From Novosphingobium mathurense (GTDB taxonomy: Bacteria > Pseudomonadota > Alphaproteobacteria > Sphingomonadales > Sphingomonadaceae), in assembly GCF_900168325.1 (NCBI RefSeq), contig NZ_FVZE01000008.1:1-64000 (forward strand): DNA of 64,000 nt. The letters are read 5' to 3'. The translations under genes were made by a program, and so were the position numbers. The notes under the pieces were generated by a model that had not been told where the DNA came from, made no database searches, and saw only the letters and a program-made list of their open reading frames with translations. Shown here piece after piece: positions 1 to 8,309 of this stretch (position 1 is its first letter; each line of letters opens with the position of its first letter).

Positions 1-804
1 CGCGTGGCCAAGGAAGTGCCGGCAAACTGGAAGGTCGTGATGGAAGCCTTCATGGAGGCCTGGCACACCATCGTCACCCACCCGCAGCTGCTGCCCTTCA
101 CCGGCGATTCCAATGCCGCCTACTGGACCTGGGGCGACAATGTGAATGTCAACCTTACCCCCTTCGGCGTGATGAGCCCGCACATCAAGGAAGGTAAGGG
201 CGAGCAGTGGATCGTCGACCAGTTCATCAAGTACAACGGACGCTCGGCCGACAACTACGAGGAAGGCGCCGCCGAAAACCCGATGGCGATCACGGTGCCG
301 GAAGGGATGACGGCGCGCGCGGCGCTGGGTGCGGCGATGCGCAAGGCCTATACCGAGCAGACCGGCTACGACCATAACGATGCGACCGACGCCGAGCTAC
401 TCGATGCGCTGGTCTACAACGTCTTCCCGAACTTCGCGCCCTGGGGCGGTTACATGCCGAATATCGTCTACAATTGGCGACCCGGCAAGACGCCCGACAC
501 CTGCATCATGGAAGTGCGCATCCTCTCGCGCATTCCCAAGGGCCAGCCGATGCCGCATGGCGCGCCGCTGAAGTTCCTAACGCTCGACCAGAAATGGACC
601 GAAGCGCCGGAGCTGGGCATCCTTGGCGACGTGTTCGAGCAGGATATGGACAACCTGCCCTTCGTTCAGGACGGCCTTCACGCCACCAAGAACGGCGAAG
701 TCCAGCTGGGCAATTACCAGGAAATCCGCATTCGCCAGTTCCAGGACACGATGATGAAGTACATCAGCGGCGAACTGGGTGGCAGCAAGGAGAATGCGGC
801 ATGA
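1..804 (+). CDS. Rieske non-heme iron ring-hydroxylating oxygenase, alpha subunit, C-terminal catalytic part (5' end outside window)
   Basis: The reading frame is open from the first base, so the N-terminal Rieske [2Fe-2S] domain lies upstream of the window; the GTG at 4 is probably an internal valine. What is visible is the catalytic (SRPBCC-fold) domain of a ring-hydroxylating oxygenase. The mononuclear iron site is seen in MEAWHTIVTH, two histidines five residues apart, encoded at 64-66 and 79-81. The residue three before the first histidine, normally the bridging Asp between Rieske cluster and iron, is Glu here. The stop overlaps the start of the ThuA-like gene (ATGA), so the two are probably co-translated. 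Family is sure, substrate unknown. Confidence 0.88.
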   Translation, partial: RVAKEVPANWKVVMEAFMEAWHTIVTHPQLLPFTGDSNAAYWTWGDNVNVNLTPFGVMSPHIKEGKGEQWIVDQFIKYNGRSADNYEEGAAENPMAITVPEGMTARAALGAAMRKAYTEQTGYDHNDATDAELLDALVYNVFPNFAPWGGYMPNIVYNWRPGKTPDTCIMEVRILSRIPKGQPMPHGAPLKFLTLDQKWTEAPELGILGDVFEQDMDNLPFVQDGLHATKNGEVQLGNYQEIRIRQFQDTMMKYISGELGGSKENAA

Positions 805-1595
805 GCGGCGAAGGCGCGTATGGCGGGCAAGGCGCGCATGTCGACCAGCATCCGCCCCGGATAGACTGCGTCTTCATCTGCGGCGGCGTCTGGCACGACA
901 TGGACTTCGCCCGGCTCGAACTGCTCAAGCTGCTGGCCGAGGACCAGAGCGTGCGTACCCGCGTGTTCGAGGATTATGAAAACCTCGATGCGATCCGCAA
1001 GGCCGACATCATCATCACGTACACCTGCGACGTCACGCCTTCGCTGGCAGCGCAGGAAGTCCTGCGCGACTGGCTGGCCGCCGGCGGTCGCTGGTACGCG
1101 CTGCACGGTACCAATTCGGTGCTGCGCCTGCTGGAAAACGGACTGTGGGATGCGCCGCGCTGGGCACCTCTGATGATGGACATGCTGGGTAGCCAGTTCG
1201 TCTCCCATCCGCCGATCGCCCCCTACAAGGTAACGGTTGCCGATCCTTCGCACCCGCTGGTCGAAGGCATCGAACCGTTCGAGACGACGGACGAGCTTTA
1301 CCACCTCGAAAAGCACGGCGAACTGCACGTGCTGCTGGAAACCGAATGCTCCGAGGAGGGTACCGGCTTCGTCGAGGCGGCCGATGCGCCGGGCGTCCAT
1401 CCGGTCATGTATATCAAGCGCCATGGCAAGGGCGCGGTTCTCTACAATACCCTGGGCCACTGCCGCGGGCATTACGACCTGCAGCCGATGCTCGACTGGT
1501 GGCCGACGGTGGATCGCTGCGCCTGGGAACTGCCGGTGTTCTACGACCTGCTGCGCCGCGGCATTGCCTGGATCAAGGATCGCGAGAAGGCCTGA
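801..1595 (+). CDS. ThuA-like domain protein
   Basis: 264 aa. The sequence fits the ThuA (trehalose-utilisation-like) family, which has a class I glutamine-amidotransferase-like fold. Visible family features are an early strand ending in CGGVWHD, a central ITYTCDVTPS turn, ALHGTNS in the position of the usual ALHG motif, and a C-terminal GKGAVLYNTLGH (family pattern G-x-G-R-V-[FY]-x3-G-H). The family's catalytic chemistry is poorly defined. It overlaps the upstream oxygenase by ATGA, so a role in the same oxidation pathway is inferred. A terminator follows at 1625. Confidence 0.8.
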   Translation: MSGEGAYGGQGAHVDQHPPRIDCVFICGGVWHDMDFARLELLKLLAEDQSVRTRVFEDYENLDAIRKADIIITYTCDVTPSLAAQEVLRDWLAAGGRWYALHGTNSVLRLLENGLWDAPRWAPLMMDMLGSQFVSHPPIAPYKVTVADPSHPLVEGIEPFETTDELYHLEKHGELHVLLETECSEEGTGFVEAADAPGVHPVMYIKRHGKGAVLYNTLGHCRGHYDLQPMLDWWPTVDRCAWELPVFYDLLRRGIAWIKDREKA

Positions 1596-1624
1596 CATCC
1601 TCCACGGGCCTTCCCGCAAAAGGA

Positions 1625-1660
1625 AAGGGGCGGATCGGGAAGACCGGTCCGCCCCTTTTT
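1625..1660 (+). terminator. Rho-independent terminator after the oxygenase/ThuA pair
   Basis: AAGGGGCGGA pairs with TCCGCCCCTT around a loop that can itself pair, and five T follow. It lies between the ThuA stop and the 3' end of the convergent acyl-CoA dehydrogenase gene. Confidence 0.85.
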
Positions 1661-1682
1661 GAGTTGGCAGGAATAGATGGGA

Positions 1683-2792
1683 TCAGTGCACCAGTCCCGC
1701 GAAGCGGTCGAGCGCGGACTGGGCCGGCTCCGGCCAGCGCGAGAGAACCAGCAGGCGTTTGTGCCCGCCGCCTACCGCGAGTTCGTCGGTTACACCCATG
1801 CCGCCGTGGAACTGGATCATTTCGTGTCCCAGCGTCACCGAGGCATCGGCGATGAAGGCGCGGGCGCCCTGAACGTTCCGCGCGAAATCTTCGGTGCCCC
1901 ACGATACGAGAGCCAGGTTGAGCAGGGCCCGGCTGCGCTCGATCGCGGCATATTGCGCGACCATGCGGTGCTGGATGGCCTGGAATGAGCCGAGCGGTAC
2001 GCCGAACTGGTCGCGGGTGCGCAGGTATTCGATCGTTTCCTCGAAAATGCGCGCCATGATGCCGAGCGCTTCGGCGCTGCGGGCGAGCGCGGCCACCTGC
2101 TCGGCTTCGGCCAGGGCATCGAGCCCGCCTTCAAGCCTGGTTGCAGCCGCGTCATCGAGCGTGATGTCGGCCGCCACGCTGCCGTCGGCAAGCGGCCAGT
2201 CCCGTTTCTTGAGACCTGCTGCGTCGGCAGGAACGAAGAACAGTTCGGCGCCGTCTATGTCTCCGGGAGCGCCTGCTACGCGTGCGGAGACGATAAAGCC
2301 GTCCGCGCCGCCACCGGCGATGCAATAGGGCTTCGATCCGGTGAGGCGGTAGTTGTCGCCATCGGCCCTGGCGCTGGTCTCGACCCAGGTCAGGCCATCA
2401 CGCGTGCCCGCTTCGGCATGGGCGAGGGCGAGGCGGCGCGCGCCGGTCAGAAGATCCTCGATCCATTCGGCCTTGAGATCCTCTGGCGCGGTGAGCGCGA
2501 ATAGGCGTCCGGCCAGCACCACGTTCTCCGCCAGGGGCTCGACAACGAGGCCGCGACCCAGCGCTTCGAAGACTGTGGCAATGCCTGTGCCGTCGAGGCC
2601 GAGGCCGCCCAGTTCTTCGGGAAAAGGTGCGGCGATCAGGCCGAGTTCGCCCAGAAGTTCCCAGTTTTTGCGCGAGAAACCATTGGGTTCGCCCAGAAAG
2701 GCGCGGCGGCTGTCATGGTCGTAATGGTCGACGACGAAACGCTCGGTCAGCGCCTTCAGCATTTCTTCGTCTTCGTTCAGTTCGAAATTCAC
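1683..2792 (-). CDS. acyl-CoA dehydrogenase family protein
   Basis: 369 aa from a GTG start at 2792, chosen because GGGAG lies seven bases upstream and the protein then begins MNFELNEDEE, a typical N-terminus for this family. N-terminal helical, middle beta and C-terminal helical domains are all present; GGMGVTDE near the C-terminus matches the family's HGGxGxT signature. FAD-dependent alpha,beta-dehydrogenation of an acyl-CoA is expected. The canonical C-terminal YEG catalytic-base motif is absent, as in subunits that work as unlike pairs (ChsE1/E2-type); pairing with the enzyme at 7052 is only a possibility. It is convergent with the upstream pair and divergent from the LuxR gene. Confidence 0.87.
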   Translation of the reverse strand: MNFELNEDEEMLKALTERFVVDHYDHDSRRAFLGEPNGFSRKNWELLGELGLIAAPFPEELGGLGLDGTGIATVFEALGRGLVVEPLAENVVLAGRLFALTAPEDLKAEWIEDLLTGARRLALAHAEAGTRDGLTWVETSARADGDNYRLTGSKPYCIAGGGADGFIVSARVAGAPGDIDGAELFFVPADAAGLKKRDWPLADGSVAADITLDDAAATRLEGGLDALAEAEQVAALARSAEALGIMARIFEETIEYLRTRDQFGVPLGSFQAIQHRMVAQYAAIERSRALLNLALVSWGTEDFARNVQGARAFIADASVTLGHEMIQFHGGMGVTDELAVGGGHKRLLVLSRWPEPAQSALDRFAGLVH

Positions 2793-2943
2793 TTTCCACT
2801 CCCGTCTGTAATTCGGCTTTACCACCATCGACGGGTGGTCCTCCGCTGCGCAAAAGGTTAGGCCTTGGGCGCGGAAATTCGGCCTTCGGGCGATTGTGCC
2901 GGCGGGAACGGCGGGGTATGACGGGCTCGCGAGAGAGGAATTC

Positions 2944-3717
2944 ATGAATTTGTTGTCACAGGAAAATATCGATGCCGTCCGGGTCACGGCTCCGGAAAGC
3001 ATCAGACCCGCAGCCGAGGCATTGCATCGCATTGCCATGGAGTGCGGGTTTCGAGCTGCTCCCGCGCACGATATCGCGGACAAGCGGACCCCGGTGGATG
3101 CGGAAGGCAATATTCTCGCGACGGAAGTTTTCGGCTGGAGCGACGACGAAAGGGTCTGGTGGCGCAATTCCCGCATTGCGCTGGATTCTCCGCTGACGTC
3201 CGCGTGCCGGTTCGAAAGTCAGCCGTTCTGGGCGAATGCCGAGGGTTTCCGGACCTTCGAGCCAAATGCCTATCTGGATTCGATCAACATCGCCAACTTC
3301 GAGCAGCGCGCCCTGACCGAGTCCGCGATCTGCGTTCCCGTGCATCTGCCTTTCGGCCAGATCGGTGCTGTCAGCTTCAACCCGCTGGACAAGAGCAAGA
3401 TCGACCTGTCCGAAGAGTTCAGGCTCTACTCGGATGCATTGGGGCTCTACGCGCGCACGTTCATCTCCACTTACGTCCAGATCATGGGTTCGGTCCAGGC
3501 GCTGCCGCCGGAATCGCGGCTTTCCAAGCGCGAAGTCGAATGCCTGCGCTGGGCCGCGATCGGCAAGACCGACCTCGAGATCAGCATGATCATGTCGCGC
3601 AGCCGCGCCACCGTGCGCTTTCACATCCACAATGCCGCGACCAAGCTCAACGCCGTGAACCGCAGCCAGACTGTCTTCAAGGCGGCCCAGCTCGGCTACA
3701 TCTCGCTTCAGACCTGA
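2944..3717 (+). CDS. LuxR-family transcriptional regulator with autoinducer-binding-type domain
   Basis: 257 aa. ATG 2944 is preceded by GAGAGAGGAA; longer frames upstream lack such a site. Residues about 30-170 look like the autoinducer-binding domain of LuxR/TraR proteins; the Asp-Pro pair of the pocket is replaced by DSP. Residues about 190-250 are a LuxR-type helix-turn-helix, starting SKREVECLRWAAIGKTD. No luxI-type synthase is in the window, so it is a solo regulator that may sense a pathway metabolite. It sits between the two halves of the catabolic island and is divergent from the acyl-CoA dehydrogenase at 1683-2792. Confidence 0.88.
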   Translation: MNLLSQENIDAVRVTAPESIRPAAEALHRIAMECGFRAAPAHDIADKRTPVDAEGNILATEVFGWSDDERVWWRNSRIALDSPLTSACRFESQPFWANAEGFRTFEPNAYLDSINIANFEQRALTESAICVPVHLPFGQIGAVSFNPLDKSKIDLSEEFRLYSDALGLYARTFISTYVQIMGSVQALPPESRLSKREVECLRWAAIGKTDLEISMIMSRSRATVRFHIHNAATKLNAVNRSQTVFKAAQLGYISLQT

Positions 3718-3731
3718 CCGTGCAGCCATGG

Positions 3732-3755
3732 GGACAGGGGCATCAGCCCCTGTCC
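3732..3755. terminator. hairpin between convergent genes
   Basis: GGACAGGGGC, loop ATCA, GCCCCTGTCC is a perfect 10-bp stem in the convergence of the LuxR and GMC genes. It includes the GMC stop codon and lacks a clear T-tract, so it is a likely but not canonical terminator. Confidence 0.5.
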
Positions 3756-5365
3756 TCCAGCATGAGCTTTGCCCCGCGCAGGCCCAGGGCCATCGCAGGG
3801 GCATTGGTATTGCCGGTGACATGCCAGGGGATCACGGAGCAATCCGCGACGCGCAGCCCCTGAACGCCGTTCACGCGCAGGCGCGGATCGACGACCGCCT
3901 GCGGATCCCCGCCCATGCGGCATGAGCGGATCGCGTGCAGCCCGCAGGTGGACAGTCGCCGGAAAGCGGTCAGCAGGTCCTCGTCGCTTTCCACCTGAGG
4001 GCCCGGGATCAGCTCGGGCCCCACCATGTCACCCAACGGCGGCGAGGCGATGAACCGGCGCATGGCTCTCACCAGCGCTATGGCGGACTTGCGGTCATGC
4101 TCGGTGGAAAGGAAATTGTGCAGGATCTCCGGCGCGTCCGAGGGAGACGGACCGGTGGCGCGCACCGAGCTTTCGCTGGTGAGGCGCAGGAGCTGGCCGT
4201 AGATCGTGACGCCCGGCTTGGGGTCGATCTTGTCGAGCGGGACCGGATCGTTGTCATCGCCGATCTTGAACGTGTAGCCGCCCAGATAGAACTGGGCATC
4301 GGTCCGTCCATCGGGATGCGCGACATTGAGGAACGCCCCCACTTCGAAGGGCCCGGTGGCGAGGATGCCGTCGTGCCGGACGAGATAGCGCAGCATCGCC
4401 AGCGCTGCGCCGATGCCGAAGAAGCTCTTGTTGGTGCCGCGTCCTTTTTCGAGGCGATGGGGAATCGAGATCGAGAGGTGCTCGATCATTCGTTCGCCGA
4501 CATCGGGCGAATGGGCGACGACCGGGATGCCGGCGGCCGCCAGCCGGTCGGCATCGCCGACGCCGGAGCGCTGCAGCAGGAGCGGGCTTTCCATCGCGCC
4601 GCAGGAGACGACGATCTCACCGGCGCATTCGAACCGGCGCGGCTGTCCCTTGACCGTTGCCTCCACGGCGACGGCTCGGGTGCCATCGAAGACGATCCGG
4701 TCGGCCACGGCGCCGGTCATCACCGTGACGTTCGGGCGCTTCCTTGCGACGGCAAGGTAAGTGCGTGCAGCGGACTCGCGCTTGCCCTTGCGGATGTTGT
4801 GGCTGAACAGCCCCACGCGTGGACCGGTAGTGCCATTGAGATCGTCGACGTGCCTGAGGCCCATTGCCTCGCCCGCCTCGATCATGCGGTCGGCGAGCGG
4901 GTAGGAATAACAGGCGGGATCGACATGGACGAGGCCGCCCGAGCCGCGCGTGGCCGATGGCCCGGCAGCATGGTCTTCGAGTTCGAGGAACGCTTCGGTC
5001 ATCGACCGGCCGTTCCACCCGGTCGCTCCGGCTTCGCTTTCCCAGGCGTCGTAGTCGGCCGGCTCGCCGCGGCTCCAGATCATTCCGTTGATCGAGGATG
5101 AACCGCCAAGGCCCTTGCCGCGAATCCAGACTTCGCCGCCGGGTCCGCCTTCCTCGCGCGGCTGGGCCACGGGGTAGGCCCACATGTGCTCGCTTTTCTG
5201 CACCAGCTTTGCGACGCCCTTGGGCAGGGTAACCCAGAAGCTGTCGTTCTCGCCGCCGGCTTCCAGCACGAGCACGCGCGAACGCCCGTCGGCACTCAGG
5301 CGCTCGGCCATGACGCAACCCGCAGAGCCTGCGCCGACGATGATGTAGTCCCAAGTTTCGGTCAT
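3743..5365 (-). CDS. GMC-family FAD-dependent oxidoreductase (alcohol/choline-dehydrogenase-like)
   Basis: 540 aa. The N-terminus carries the FAD dinucleotide-binding motif VGAGSAGCVMAERLS, then the GMC signature region GKGLGGSSSINGM, and near the C-terminus a catalytic His in WHVTGNTNAP with the usual following Asn. Members oxidise alcohols (choline, polyethylene glycol, long-chain or cyclic alcohols) and pass electrons to quinone or oxygen. The gene is divergent from the operon beginning at 5499, with about 130 bases between them for shared control. The substrate cannot be read from sequence; a hydroxylated intermediate made by the Rieske oxygenase is a reasonable guess. Confidence 0.9.
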   Translation of the reverse strand: MTETWDYIIVGAGSAGCVMAERLSADGRSRVLVLEAGGENDSFWVTLPKGVAKLVQKSEHMWAYPVAQPREEGGPGGEVWIRGKGLGGSSSINGMIWSRGEPADYDAWESEAGATGWNGRSMTEAFLELEDHAAGPSATRGSGGLVHVDPACYSYPLADRMIEAGEAMGLRHVDDLNGTTGPRVGLFSHNIRKGKRESAARTYLAVARKRPNVTVMTGAVADRIVFDGTRAVAVEATVKGQPRRFECAGEIVVSCGAMESPLLLQRSGVGDADRLAAAGIPVVAHSPDVGERMIEHLSISIPHRLEKGRGTNKSFFGIGAALAMLRYLVRHDGILATGPFEVGAFLNVAHPDGRTDAQFYLGGYTFKIGDDNDPVPLDKIDPKPGVTIYGQLLRLTSESSVRATGPSPSDAPEILHNFLSTEHDRKSAIALVRAMRRFIASPPLGDMVGPELIPGPQVESDEDLLTAFRRLSTCGLHAIRSCRMGGDPQAVVDPRLRVNGVQGLRVADCSVIPWHVTGNTNAPAMALGLRGAKLMLEDRG

Positions 5366-5498
5366 GTCCGTCTCCCTGCATCTAGGGATGCACGAACTAG
5401 CGTAATGACTACCCTAGCGTTTTGGTGAGTCGGAAAGCCGCGTCGCGAAGGCTTAAACCAACATCATGACCGGACTCATATACCGGGGTGGGAGTACG

Positions 5499-5894
5499 AT
5501 GCGCGCTATTGCCGAAGGCCTTTTCACGGACGAGACTTCTCCACGGCTGGTGGGGGGACGCGACCTTGCGACGGGACGCATCGTCTTTCCGTGCCCCGAA
5601 AGCGAGGGCTACGAGCCTGTGCCCCTGAGCCGGGACGGAACCCTGTGGTCCTATACGGTGCAGCGCTTTCGTCCCAAGACGCCGCCCTATGCCGGTCCCG
5701 AGGCGTTCAGCCCCTGGATCGTCGCCTATGTCGAGCTGCCGGGTGAGACGATCGTCGAGGCGCGGCTGGTCGATGTCGATTTCGACGACGTGACGATCGG
5801 CATGCCGCTGCGGCTGGCGCCGACGCCGCTCGATCCCGGTGCGGCCGAACCGGTCATGATCCCGGCCTTTGCACCAGCAGGAGGGGCAGCATGA
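5499..5894 (+). CDS. DUF35 / OB-fold protein, probable thiolase partner
   Basis: 131 aa. ATG 5499 is preferred to ATG 5466 because GGGAG lies four bases before it. The protein has the DUF35 layout: a short N-terminal ribbon region, then an OB-fold (SYTVQRFRPKTPPY, VEARLVDVD). The zinc ribbon normally has four Cys; only one (FPCPES) is left, so zinc binding is probably lost. DUF35 proteins bind thiolase-like partners and help the CoA substrate bind, as in the Ltp2/ChsH2-DUF35 aldolase of cholesterol side-chain degradation. The stop overlaps the thiolase start (ATGA), which supports a complex. Confidence 0.82.
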   Translation: MRAIAEGLFTDETSPRLVGGRDLATGRIVFPCPESEGYEPVPLSRDGTLWSYTVQRFRPKTPPYAGPEAFSPWIVAYVELPGETIVEARLVDVDFDDVTIGMPLRLAPTPLDPGAAEPVMIPAFAPAGGAA

Positions 5895-7051
5895 GCGACG
5901 TTTGCATCGTCGGCATCGGCATTCACAAGTTCGGCCGTACCGACGGCGTTTCGGGCGTCGACCAGGGCGTCTACGCCGTTCGGCAGGCATTGGCCGATGC
6001 CGGTGTCGACTGGCCGCAGGTCCAGTTCGCTTACGGTAGCTCGGATGCCGCCGGCAATCCCGACACCATGGTCGATCGCCTCGGCCTGACCGGGGTCCAG
6101 TTCATCAATGTGCGCAACGGTTGCGCGGCCGGTGGTTCGGCGCTGTTCTCGGCGCAGATGGCGATCAAGTCGGGTGAGTTCGACCTTGGCCTTGCCGTCG
6201 GTTTCGACAAGCACCCGCGCGGCGCCTTCAACGCCTTGCCCAGCGAGTACAACCTGCCGGACTGGTACGGCGAAGTCGGGCAGATGGTTACCACGCAGTT
6301 CTTTGCGGCGAAGATCATGCGCTATATGCACATGTTCGGCATTTCGCAGGAAACGCTGGGCCGGGTGGCCGAGAAGGCGTTTCGCAATGCCGTCAACGCA
6401 CCGCATGCATGGCGTCGCCAGCCGGTGTCGCTCGCAGAAATCCTCGAAGCGCCGCTCGTGAGCGATCCCTACACCAAGTACATGTTCTGCTCGCCCGCCG
6501 AAGGGGGCGTGGCGCTGCTGCTCGCGAGCGAGAAGAAAGCGCGCGAACTGGGCAAGCCGTTGGTTCGCCTCAAGGCAGCGACCATGCGCACGCGTCCGGC
6601 ACACTCGTTCGAGGTCTTCGCACCTTCGCTCGACGTGGTCGGGAACGACAGCGTGCCGCGCGGCACCGCTTCGCGAATCGCATCGGCGGATGCCTTCAGG
6701 CTGGCCGGGATCGGCCCGCAGGACATTTCCGTGGCGCAGCTCCAGGATACCGAGGCTGGCGCCGAGATCATGCACATGGCCGAGAACGGCTTTTGCGCCG
6801 ACGGCGAGCAGGAAAAGTGGCTCGCCGAAGGCCTTACCGAGATCGGCGGCAGGCTGCCGGTCAATACCGATGGCGGCTGCCTTGCCTGCGGTGAGCCGAT
6901 CGGCGCCTCGGGGCTTCGTCAGGTTTATGAGAACGTCGTCCAACTGCGTGGCGACGGCGGAGGGCGGCAGGTCCCGGGCAATCCCAAGACGGCCTACAGC
7001 CACGTCTACGGTGCGCCCGGTGTTTCGGCCGTGACAATTCTGGAACGTTAA
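5891..7051 (+). CDS. thiolase-like (SCP-x/Ltp2-type) acyltransferase or aldolase
   Basis: 386 aa, thiolase fold. The nucleophile-position Cys78 is in VRNGCAAGGSAL. The C-terminal motif that in thiolases holds the second catalytic Cys/His is replaced by HVYGAPGVSAV. This pattern is common in lipid-transfer-protein thiolases, including Ltp2, which is a retro-aldolase. The enzyme should cleave a C-C bond of a CoA thioester, but thiolysis and aldol cleavage cannot be told apart here. It is coupled to DUF35 upstream, and its TAA is directly followed by the ATG of the next gene. Confidence 0.85.
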   Translation: MSDVCIVGIGIHKFGRTDGVSGVDQGVYAVRQALADAGVDWPQVQFAYGSSDAAGNPDTMVDRLGLTGVQFINVRNGCAAGGSALFSAQMAIKSGEFDLGLAVGFDKHPRGAFNALPSEYNLPDWYGEVGQMVTTQFFAAKIMRYMHMFGISQETLGRVAEKAFRNAVNAPHAWRRQPVSLAEILEAPLVSDPYTKYMFCSPAEGGVALLLASEKKARELGKPLVRLKAATMRTRPAHSFEVFAPSLDVVGNDSVPRGTASRIASADAFRLAGIGPQDISVAQLQDTEAGAEIMHMAENGFCADGEQEKWLAEGLTEIGGRLPVNTDGGCLACGEPIGASGLRQVYENVVQLRGDGGGRQVPGNPKTAYSHVYGAPGVSAVTILER

Positions 7052-8260
7052 ATGGATATCGAACTTTCGCCCGAAGATGCTGCATTCCGCGACGAGGTCC
7101 GCGCATTTCTGCGCGATAACCTGCCTGACGTTGTAAAGGACGGGGCGGCGGGAACGCCATCGGTCTTCGTGGAACCGGAGATCGGGCAGGCCTGGAACGC
7201 GATCCTGCACAAGCAGGGTTGGCTGGGCTACCAGTGGCCCAAGGAACATGGCGGCACTGGTTGGACGCCGCTGCAGCGCTATCTCTTCGAGAAGGAATGC
7301 GCTCTCGCAGGTGCGCCCAATCTCACCGTGCTCGGCCTCAAGCTGCTGGCTCCGGTGGTCTGGACTTTCGGTAACGAGGAACAGAAGGCCTATTACCTTC
7401 CGCGCGTCCTTTCGGGCGAGGATTACTGGTGCCAGGGCTTCTCCGAGCCCGGTTCGGGGTCCGACCTGGCCAGCCTCAAGACCCGCGCGGTGCGCGACGG
7501 CGACAGCTACATCGTCAACGGATCGAAGATCTGGACGACCCATGCCCACCACGCGAACCGCATGTTCACGCTGGTGCGCACGAATACCGAAGTGAAGAAG
7601 CAGGCGGGCATCTCCTTCCTGCTCATCGATCTCGATACGCCCGGCGTCTCCGTGCGCCCCATCCTTACGGTTGCCGGGGATCATGAAGTCAACCAGGTCT
7701 TCCTCGAGGATGTTGTCGTCCCGGCAAGGAACCTTGTCGGCGAGGAAGGGCAGGGCTGGACGATCGCCAAATTCCTGCTCGAGAACGAGCGCGGCGGATC
7801 GTGCCATGCGCCCAAGCTCGGTTACGATCTCGACCAGATCGAACGGGCTTCGCGCGAGGAAAGCGACGGTCGCGGCGGCAAGCTGTTTGACCAGGTCGAC
7901 TGGCGCCGCCGCCTTGCCCAGGCGCGCCTCGGCGTCGAGGCGCTGGAGATGATCGAGCTGAAGATCATCTCGGAAATCGCCAAGGGCAAGAAGCCCGGTC
8001 CGCAGACTTCGCTGACCAAGATGCTTGCCTCGAACCTGCGGCAGGAAATCGACCTGCTGGCGGTCGACCTCTACGGCCCGGCGGGTCTGCAGCTCGACAT
8101 GGCGCGGCCGCTCTACGGCAACGAGGCCCCGATCGCGCTTCACTCGAAGGAAGCCCAGCTCGCCTCGCCGCGCTATCTCAACAGCCGCGCCTGGACGATC
8201 TTCGGCGGCACCAACGAAGTTCAAAGCACCATCATCGCCAAATCGGTGCTGGGCCTGTGA
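7052..8260 (+). CDS. acyl-CoA dehydrogenase
   Basis: 402 aa and full length for the family. The FAD/substrate signatures CQGFSEPGSGSDLA and IWTTHAHHANRM and the C-terminal FGGTNEVQSTIIAKSVLGL are visible. It is expected to introduce an alpha,beta double bond into an acyl-CoA using FAD and an electron-transfer flavoprotein. It begins directly after the thiolase stop, with no gap, so it is in the same operon and likely works one step before the thiolase/aldolase. Confidence 0.92.
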   Translation: MDIELSPEDAAFRDEVRAFLRDNLPDVVKDGAAGTPSVFVEPEIGQAWNAILHKQGWLGYQWPKEHGGTGWTPLQRYLFEKECALAGAPNLTVLGLKLLAPVVWTFGNEEQKAYYLPRVLSGEDYWCQGFSEPGSGSDLASLKTRAVRDGDSYIVNGSKIWTTHAHHANRMFTLVRTNTEVKKQAGISFLLIDLDTPGVSVRPILTVAGDHEVNQVFLEDVVVPARNLVGEEGQGWTIAKFLLENERGGSCHAPKLGYDLDQIERASREESDGRGGKLFDQVDWRRRLAQARLGVEALEMIELKIISEIAKGKKPGPQTSLTKMLASNLRQEIDLLAVDLYGPAGLQLDMARPLYGNEAPIALHSKEAQLASPRYLNSRAWTIFGGTNEVQSTIIAKSVLGL

Positions 8261-8309
8261 AAGATCACGGGGCCGAACACCGCGATTCGAACCAAGAGAG
8301 GAAGCCCAC

